From a virus, in IMG/VR virus record IMGVR_UViG_3300018080_000117, positions 1 to 64,000 of that record: a DNA stretch of 64,000 bases, one strand, 5' to 3'. A program made the translations under genes and the position numbers. Of the stretch, positions 59,537 to 64,000 are shown in pieces. The stretch's first letter is position 1, and every line of letters starts with the position of its first letter. A model generated the notes under the pieces. The model was not told the origin of the DNA. It was given only the letters and a program-made list of their open reading frames with translations, and did no database searches.

Positions 59537-59718
59537 AGCCTTGGTTCTCCTTCCTCGCAACCGTAGCCTAAGGGACACCAACAACCCACCATCCCTAATA
59601 GGTGGGTACAGCAACCCTGCCCCTCTTCTATTCCAGTTGGGCGACAGAACTCTTTGTGCTCACAATCCTTGCAGAGTTTTATGTAGACGCACTCAGCACA
59701 AAGAATTCGCTTAGCCAT
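59518..59718 (-). CDS. small Cys-rich protein
   Basis: Sixty-six residues with about twelve Cys (LCAECVYIKLCKDC, FCRPTGIEEGQGCCTHLL, CWCPLGYGC), arranged like a ferredoxin-type or multi-zinc small domain. Function unknown. It overlaps both neighbours by a few bases. Confidence 0.64.
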   Translation of the reverse strand: MAKRILCAECVYIKLCKDCEHKEFCRPTGIEEGQGCCTHLLGMVGCWCPLGYGCEEGEPRLWENLK

Positions 59719-60061
59719 TTTTGCGACTCGTGTTTAGTATTGCTTGCTGGTACGAATTTGAGATTGCTTGATAGTGGGCAAGCTTTTCGATCTGTTTTTT
59801 TAGGCTCGCTGAGAGAACCCGCACCCCCCGCTCGTCGTAAAGACGATCAACCAGTTCTCGCAACACTTCTCTTTCCGTATTTCTAATTTCTAACATTTCT
59901 TTGTCTTTCCGCTCTCTAATCTCGGACCTAGACTGAATAAGCTCAATTTCTTTGCGAGACAACCGTGCTTCTAACTTGATTACTTTTTTTCGTAACTTAC
60001 TGTTTTCTTCCTTAGTGCACTTCCACTCAGAAAACAAAGGACACTCTTGAGGGCAAGGCAT
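59711..60061 (-). CDS. coiled-coil protein with N-terminal Cys
   Basis: The 116-residue product starts MPCPQECPLFSEWKC, then a long coiled coil (KLRKKVIKLEARLSRKEIELIQ...) and a C-terminal helix ending ISNSYQQAIL. Oligomerisation is likely; role unknown. Confidence 0.62.
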   Translation of the reverse strand: MPCPQECPLFSEWKCTKEENSKLRKKVIKLEARLSRKEIELIQSRSEIRERKDKEMLEIRNTEREVLRELVDRLYDERGVRVLSASLKKQIEKLAHYQAISNSYQQAILNTSRKNG

Positions 60062-60070
60062 AGGGATCTC

Positions 60071-60280
60071 CTAACAACAGCTTTTGAGAAGTTCTGATTG
60101 CAGTTCAACGTAAGAAAGATCTTTGAACCGAATAGGTGCACCTACCGACTTGAGAATAACAACCACGGCGTCAGGCTCTTCCCAAAAAGCCACGATGTCA
60201 TTGATTCGAAAAGCGTGCTCCCCCCGATCTCCCACAAACACAAAGTCAGATGCTTTCACGTTACGCTCCGTATCCTGCAT
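60071..60280 (-). CDS. unknown small beta-rich protein
   Basis: The 69-residue product has a beta-sheet core (FVFVGDRGEHAFRINDIVAF, VVVILKSVGAPIRFKDL) like a small ligand- or DNA-binding fold. No family assigned. Confidence 0.6.
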   Translation of the reverse strand: MQDTERNVKASDFVFVGDRGEHAFRINDIVAFWEEPDAVVVILKSVGAPIRFKDLSYVELQSELLKSCC

Positions 60281-60956
60281 AGGGGTAAAACTTAGGTCGG
60301 GCTTTTAGTACTTGTTTACAGGGTTTTCCCACCCAAAGCACATAGACAAAGGATCGGTAAATCGGAGGGCACAGAGGCTTACGAGGCTTGGCTCCTTCTT
60401 TTATGTACAGATCGCACATAGAGTTCAATGCCTCGCAATAGGAGTTCGAGGCAGCATCCAAGGGTATGATGTCCTGTGAGTCGGTACTGTTTAGCAGGGG
60501 CTTTTCGATAAGCAAAGAGTACGGCAGTTTTAGGCTTGCGGCGCAAGCTTGCAAAAAGCTTGTGGTGACCCTTGTTTTGTGACCGCATCCATCTCTCCAA
60601 TAAAACTTAGTTCCCTTCTGCTCCAAGTAGTCGTCGAAGTCGAAACTAGGTCCTTCGACGTAAACAAATTCCCGGCTCTTCTTGCAAGCCGTTTTTAGAG
60701 CCGTGTAAACGTCTTCGTAGCTAGGAAGGTGTTCTAAGACGTGGCAAGCCATCGAAAAGCGCACAGTGCCCTGTAGCTTGTCTAGTTGCTGAATAGGAAG
60801 GCACGCTGCAACGTAACCTGCATCTTTTAGCAATTTGACACGTTCAGGATTCTTGTCGATGCACAAACCAACCTTGCCCCCAAACTTGTGCTTCGCGATT
60901 TTGTAACTACCCCCGTGACCAGCACCGAGATCAAGAAAATCAACTTGAACTTTCAC
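60261..60956 (-). CDS. class I SAM-dependent methyltransferase
   Basis: The 231-residue product has LDLGAGHGGSYKIAKHKFG (SAM loop), LCIDKNPERVKLL, and FSMACHVLEHLPSYEDVY, the Methyltransf_11 style; C-terminal half is variable. The substrate is unknown; near SpeD and cassette genes. Confidence 0.78.
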   Translation of the reverse strand: MKVQVDFLDLGAGHGGSYKIAKHKFGGKVGLCIDKNPERVKLLKDAGYVAACLPIQQLDKLQGTVRFSMACHVLEHLPSYEDVYTALKTACKKSREFVYVEGPSFDFDDYLEQKGTKFYWRDGCGHKTRVTTSFLQACAASLKLPYSLLIEKPLLNSTDSQDIIPLDAASNSYCEALNSMCDLYIKEGAKPRKPLCPPIYRSFVYVLWVGKPCKQVLKARPKFYPYAGYGA

Positions 60957-61254
60957 ACGACCCCCTAATTACAGAACGTGACTCGAAATAAGTCGGTTTG
61001 TACAACAAAATTAGTTTAGCCAAAATAACCTCGGGATTTTCAAACCCGTAGATATCAAGGCACGCCGCTTTGTTCTCAGGCCACGTGTGGATCGTAATGT
61101 GCTTGTGGTCGTCTAGTAAGATGGCGGACATTCCTTGAGGCTCAAATTTGCGTACCAGCAATTCTGCGTCTAAAAGGTTTAGTTCTTTCAAAATGCATTC
61201 ATCGTCAAGATCATGTTCTGAGATTAGGTTCACGATACAATGGGCCTTTTCCAT
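60940..61254 (-). CDS. AdoMet decarboxylase (SpeD) homologue lacking the pyruvoyl-forming serine
   Basis: ATG 61254 is preferred; TTG 61287 is an alternative. The 104-residue product matches bacterial SpeD at FEPQGMSAILLDDHKHITIHTWPE, where the usual ESH(I/L)xIHTWPE contains the Ser that self-cleaves to form the pyruvoyl cofactor. Here Glu-Ser is His-Lys, so self-processing should not occur. It may be a pseudoenzyme, a regulator or a neofunctionalised variant. The downstream methyltransferase is coupled by a short overlap. Confidence 0.78.
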   Translation of the reverse strand: MEKAHCIVNLISEHDLDDECILKELNLLDAELLVRKFEPQGMSAILLDDHKHITIHTWPENKAACLDIYGFENPEVILAKLILLYKPTYFESRSVIRGSCESSS

Positions 61255-61290
61255 AAGCTCCTCGGGGATTGAATAGCATTTACCCAAAAA

Positions 61291-61327
61291 CCTTAGTTTT
61301 AGCTAGGAGGCTAGGTATTAACTAAGG
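61291..61327. repeat. inverted repeat before the SpeD-like operon
   Basis: CCTTAGTT (61291-61298) pairs with AACTAAGG (61320-61327), with inner TAGC/GCTA. As it lies between a minus operon and a plus gene it may be an operator or weak bidirectional hairpin. Confidence 0.45.
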
Positions 61328-61371
61328 ATACGAAAAAAGACGTACGTTAGGGTAAGCCACAGGAGACGCAG

Positions 61372-61571
61372 ATGCGAATTCGAGCAATTGATGTCCTGGC
61401 GGTTATGACGTTGCCCTTACCGAGGTTGCAAAAAGGTTCATCGAGGAACATCCCGAATATTACCTCGAAGAAGCGAAAAAGGCTCTGAACGAATTTATCG
61501 AACGCGAGGCCAAAAAATTAGTCTCTCTAGCGGTTTCGAGTGACCGAAAAACTCGCTATTCAGGTATGTAG
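61372..61571 (+). pseudogene. frameshifted plus-strand small gene
   Basis: AGGAG and a six-base spacer precede ATG 61372, whose frame gives MRIRAIDVLAV. From about codon 9 a -1 phase continues as an open, clearly coding frame (GGYDVALTEVAKRFIEEHPE, then YYLEEAKKALNEFIEREAKK) to TAG 61569-61571. Without a shift the ATG frame continues out of phase to a TGA near 61490. No slippery motif is seen, so a frameshift mutation or sequencing error is more likely than programmed shifting. Confidence 0.62.
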
Positions 61572-61786
61572 CGCTGCAGAGCTATGTACTCGTTGACAAG
61601 GTGGACTGGAGGATTGCTTGCAATCCGTAGAAGGTATGAAGCCAAGTCTTCGAATATACTAAAAATGAATATGTTAGCCAAACCTAGAGAGACTATTTTT
61701 TTTTGCGTGGTGCCGATTTGCGTGAACTTGGATCGGGTGTCTTGGGAATTCCTAGCAGACCACGTTGTTGATTCTTCTACGTTCAT
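61556..61786 (-). CDS. unknown small protein
   Basis: ATG 61786 follows AAGG at six bases and overlaps the previous gene by 35 bases; it gives 76 residues with a hydrophobic stretch (IVSLGLANIFIFSIFEDLASYLLRI). The end overlaps the plus-strand gene by 16 bases. No family recognised. Confidence 0.4.
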   Translation of the reverse strand: MNVEESTTWSARNSQDTRSKFTQIGTTQKKIVSLGLANIFIFSIFEDLASYLLRIASNPPVHLVNEYIALQRYIPE

Positions 61787-62039
61787 GTAAGACCTTCCTG
61801 TAAGTCTTCCTCAACAACTTTTTCCAAGCCTTAGTTAGCCTTTTGTAATCGATCGAAGACTGGTTGACGTACTTTGTACTTGTATCCTCGGTGCTCTCAG
61901 AAGGTTCTACCTGCAACACACTAAGCATTTGGTTGGTTGTTTTGACTAATCTTTTCTGAAAGTCGTACCACCCTTGAACTAGTTTTTCGTTATTCGACAT
62001 CGATCGGTTGCTTTTCTCGAACGTCTTCTGTTTCAACAT
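61752..62039 (-). CDS. unknown basic helical protein
   Basis: The start is uncertain; ATG 62039 (MLKQKTFEKSNRSMS) gives 95 residues, and an in-frame TTG at 62159 a longer form overlapping the previous gene. The product is helical with a basic C-terminus (LTKAWKKLLRKTYRKVLHERRR). Function unknown. Confidence 0.5.
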   Translation of the reverse strand: MLKQKTFEKSNRSMSNNEKLVQGWYDFQKRLVKTTNQMLSVLQVEPSESTEDTSTKYVNQSSIDYKRLTKAWKKLLRKTYRKVLHERRRINNVVC

Positions 62040-62109
62040 CAAAGCCGTCTTCCATTTGATGTCATTAGGCGCTATTAGAACTTGTGCAGGGTAACATCCA
62101 CGAGGTATT

Positions 62110-62463
62110 TCATTCGTTCCCCTTATCCACCAACCAAGCCTCAACATTAATTTCCTCAACCTCTACAGGCTTTGCGTAAAAAGGTAGCCACTCATACTTT
62201 AGGGTATCGGCTAACTTAGCTGCGTAGTCCTTCGTGTCGTTAGACAGCGTAACATCCTCTTCGCACACGCGGTAGCGTTTATCTAAGCTGTCTAGGATAC
62301 GAAAAATAATATCTGATTCAGGGTCTACTTCGAAGTCGTCGGTTTGGTATTTTTCCAAGGTAATTACCTCTGGTTCGTATCCTTGCGTTTCTCGCAGTAC
62401 CTGAAAGATTAGTGAATCCTTATCCACGCTTCTTTCGGTCTTATTGTAAAACCACAGGTACAT
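62110..62463 (-). CDS. unknown acidic protein
   Basis: ATG 62463 follows AAGGGAG. The 117-residue product is acidic (DDFEVDPESDIIFRILDSLDKR), with a beta start (MYLWFYNKTERS). It is the first gene after a strong promoter and a leader of about 245 bases. No family recognised. Confidence 0.62.
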   Translation of the reverse strand: MYLWFYNKTERSVDKDSLIFQVLRETQGYEPEVITLEKYQTDDFEVDPESDIIFRILDSLDKRYRVCEEDVTLSNDTKDYAAKLADTLKYEWLPFYAKPVEVEEINVEAWLVDKGNE

Positions 62464-62710
62464 TTTTTCTCCCTTAGGTGGGTTGTACCGGGATTAGTTT
62501 GCGGGGGAGTTTAGCAGAAAGGAAAAAACTTGGCCTGTAAAATCGCCCAAATACAGAGGCGGTTGATCAAACCACGTGTCTTTGGGTCTGGCACAGACAA
62601 GCCTACTTAAACAGCAGGAGGAGCCGCGCACTACCCTCCGGCGTGCCAACCTTCGGTAGATATTGAGGCCCAATTGCTGCTTCGGCAAGGATTCCACAGA
62701 CCAAATCTAA
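62464..62710 (-). ncRNA. long leader or small RNA downstream of a strong promoter
   Basis: Transcripts from the promoter at 62745-62717 would have about 247 bases before the next convincing start (62463). The interval can form GGTTGGCAC/GTGCCAGACC (one bulge) and GCAC/GTGC pairings and has a TGTCT/AGACA hairpin. A 67-codon GTG frame from 62697 exists but has no ribosome site. A structured leader or separate RNA is a reasonable reading, without family support. Confidence 0.38.
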
Positions 62711-62716
62711 GATAAA

Positions 62717-62745
62717 ATTTTACTGTTTTTCAAAAACGCTGTCAA
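62717..62745 (-). promoter_or_regulatory. strong sigma70-type promoter
   Basis: On the minus strand TTGACA (62745-62740) and TAAAAT (62722-62717) are separated by 17 bases, a near-consensus arrangement. It drives leftward transcription. Confidence 0.78.
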
Positions 62746-62769
62746 GGCTAATTTACTGTTTTTCAAAAA
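62719..62769. repeat. 18-bp direct repeat overlapping the promoter
   Basis: TTTACTGTTTTTCAAAAA occurs at 62719-62736 and 62752-62769 (33-base offset); one copy covers the -10 and spacer, the other lies upstream of -35. This is the layout of a repressor or activator site pair. Confidence 0.66.
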
Positions 62770-62783
62770 GCCCTTTTGCCCTA

Positions 62784-63478
62784 TCAAGTAAGTTTTTCAA
62801 ACCTCAAATTTGGGAATTCTTTTTTCAACCGCGCTACCGCTATTTTGAGGTAGCTTTTTTCTAGGTCAACTCCGATAACTCTGTGACCATTTTTCAAAGC
62901 CGCTAGTGCTGTTGTCCCGGAACCCAAAAACGGATCAAATACAATTGCGTTAGGAGGAGACACCAACCGAACTAAATAATCAACCAGTGCTAGAGGCTTG
63001 ACTGTCGGGTGGGTGTTTATTTCTCCACGTTCTTTTTTCGACGCTTTCGCTGCATAAAAAAACCTGGCAGCAGACCCTATCGAGGTATCTGTTTTTGAGG
63101 TTTCGTAATTAGTCGGATCGCCATTGTTGTTGAAATGCCGTGCACCTTGGGTTCTGTTCCACGTCCCGCCCTTCGCGTCCGGGAATAATTCTTTTACCTC
63201 TTTGCTACCGTCGTGCAAAAAGTTAGCTGGCCAACGACCGTCTTTTTTGTATTCCATCGTACTGTTCTGCTCGTGGGCTTTTTTTCTTGGCTAGCGCTTT
63301 AGACACGTTCAAGGACTTAGGAAAACCCGAGGAGTACACCCATTGCATTTGATCACGTATTTCCCACGTATGGAGGATCCGTCACAATTGCGTCTACTGA
63401 ATTTTCTTTTAGGGCTCTTGCTACTCTCAGACTGTCTGCGACAAACAGATTTATTTTTTTAGCGTGTATTTTGAGCAT
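62784..63478 (-). pseudogene. decayed N6-adenine/N4-cytosine DNA methyltransferase
   Basis: Three parts of one methyltransferase lie in three reading phases: ATG 63478 gives KKINLFVADSLRVARAL...VDAIVTDPPYVGNT then TGA; another phase gives RDQMQWVYSSGFPKSLNVSK to TAA; and 63257-62784 (157 codons) gives GRWPANFLHDGSKEV and DPFLGSGTTALAALKNG (SAM motif). Motifs IV (DPPY) and I are present, but the segment between the first two parts (expected about 60-80 residues) is missing and the phases do not join. Confidence 0.8.
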
Positions 63479-63666
63479 CGTTTCGGATAACCTTCATGGA
63501 ATCTCGGAAAAACATCCGCCGACCTTTTGATCAGAAAGTATTCGTACCCATCGATGCAATAAACCTCTAATTCATACGGAAACTCACTAAGGGGTTTTGT
63601 TCTTCTTTCTTCCGGGCTCTCGGAACAGCAAAAAAAGAAAATGCACAGCAACAAAAAAGCTTTCAT
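63451..63666 (-). CDS. small lipoprotein-like exported protein
   Basis: The 71-residue product starts MKAFLLLCIFFFCCSES, a signal peptide with possible lipid-modified Cys, and contains VYCIDGYEYFLIKRS and a second Cys at the end (RCSKYT), likely a disulfide. It overlaps the decayed methyltransferase start by 28 bases. Function unknown. Confidence 0.6.
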   Translation of the reverse strand: MKAFLLLCIFFFCCSESPEERRTKPLSEFPYELEVYCIDGYEYFLIKRSADVFPRFHEGYPKRCSKYTLKK

Positions 63667-63669
63667 AGG

Positions 63670-64000
63670 CTACTCCAAAAACTTAGTAAGTGATTGCTCG
63701 AACCGATCCACAACGTTCTGCCACTTGAATTTAGGGTGCTGCGCTGTTTTGAGCCCATGCGCTTTTAGAGCCCGTCTAAGCGACTTGTCTGCCAAAAGCT
63801 TAGCAACCCCTTTCCAAATCCCTTGAGGGCTTCTGGGGACAACTACGGCGTTGCGGTTGTTCCTTACAAAGTCTCGGCTTCCCCCGTCGTCAGTACACAC
63901 CACCGGGCACCCACAACTCATCGCTTCGAGGATCGGAAAATTAAATCCCTCTACCTGGCATGCCGACACAAAAAGCGTGCTTCTGTTGTACAGATGCCAC
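63670..64000 (-). CDS. GT4-type glycosyltransferase, C-terminal part (runs off the right edge)
   Basis: The frame is open to the right edge. The visible ~109 residues include STLFVSACQVEGFNFPILEA and MSCGCPVVCTDDGGSRDFV, the donor-binding E-x7-E and G-x-P-V region of GT4 family enzymes, then a C-terminal helix ending SLTKFLE. The start is outside the window. It extends the glycan cassette rightward. Confidence 0.82.
   Translation of the reverse strand, partial: WHLYNRSTLFVSACQVEGFNFPILEAMSCGCPVVCTDDGGSRDFVRNNRNAVVVPRSPQGIWKGVAKLLADKSLRRALKAHGLKTAQHPKFKWQNVVDRFEQSLTKFLE

Noticed and set aside
62494-62697. 67-codon GTG frame behind the strong promoter
   Set aside because: No ribosome site, composition not protein-like, and the region can fold; kept as leader or RNA.
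1-64000. CRISPR array, integrase or attachment site
   Set aside because: No regularly spaced repeats, no tyrosine or serine integrase, and no tRNA-end duplication were seen.

Overview
The window is part of the genome of a large contractile-tailed (myovirus-like) double-stranded DNA phage; no sequence identifies the host. Support comes from a recognisable terminase large subunit, portal, prohead protease, HK97-like major capsid protein, tail sheath, tail tube, a tail-assembly-chaperone pair joined by a -1 frameshift, and the start of a tape measure gene. Nearly all genes lie on the minus strand and are packed with ATGA, TAATG or GTGA overlaps, so transcription runs right to left. Plus-strand features are three tRNA or tRNA-like genes, a structured RNA, an RmlD-like reductase, the IS tnpA and one frameshifted gene.

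Layout, right to left. (1) 50-64 kb: surface-glycan cassette with two GT10 fucosyltransferase-like genes, GT2 and GT4-type glycosyltransferases, three adjacent sulfotransferase-like genes, FkbM and other methyltransferases, an RmlD homologue, a C5-cytosine DNA methyltransferase, a SpeD homologue without its processing serine, and a decayed amino-methyltransferase gene. (2) 40-50 kb: terminase, a 1045-codon multi-module ORF, a DUF192 fusion and the portal. (3) 25.5-40 kb: accessory block that separates the portal from the capsid genes, holding a PD-(D/E)XK nuclease, an IS200/IS605 element, pentapeptide-repeat and AAA ATPase genes, an exported glycoside hydrolase, an Acb2/Tad1-like fusion, DUF5662 and many small genes. 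(4) 24-25.8 kb: tRNAs, a structured RNA with its own promoter and terminator, then the protease. (5) 1-24 kb: scaffold, capsid, head/neck, beta-helix and LamG adhesins, sheath, tube, chaperones and tape measure.

The most unusual signal is a set of long ORFs (22888-24342, 26775-27242, 43172-44032, 44042-47179, more weakly 30136-30717) in which an internal ATG or GTG, usually with a very strong Shine-Dalgarno sequence at normal spacing, lies in frame at a module boundary without an intervening stop. Each could yield a long fusion and one or more shorter proteins. Many modules in the structural region start with a Lys/Arg-rich leader, several ending near R-[RK]-A-[GA]; this may be a virion-targeting or protease-processed sequence. 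Other notable features are two Leu tRNAs with short variable loops, an IS insertion whose original host gene can be read across the element, and a plus-strand RNA closed by a 16-position stem.

Calls rest on reading motifs in the sequence; no database search was run. Many small genes remain unassigned.
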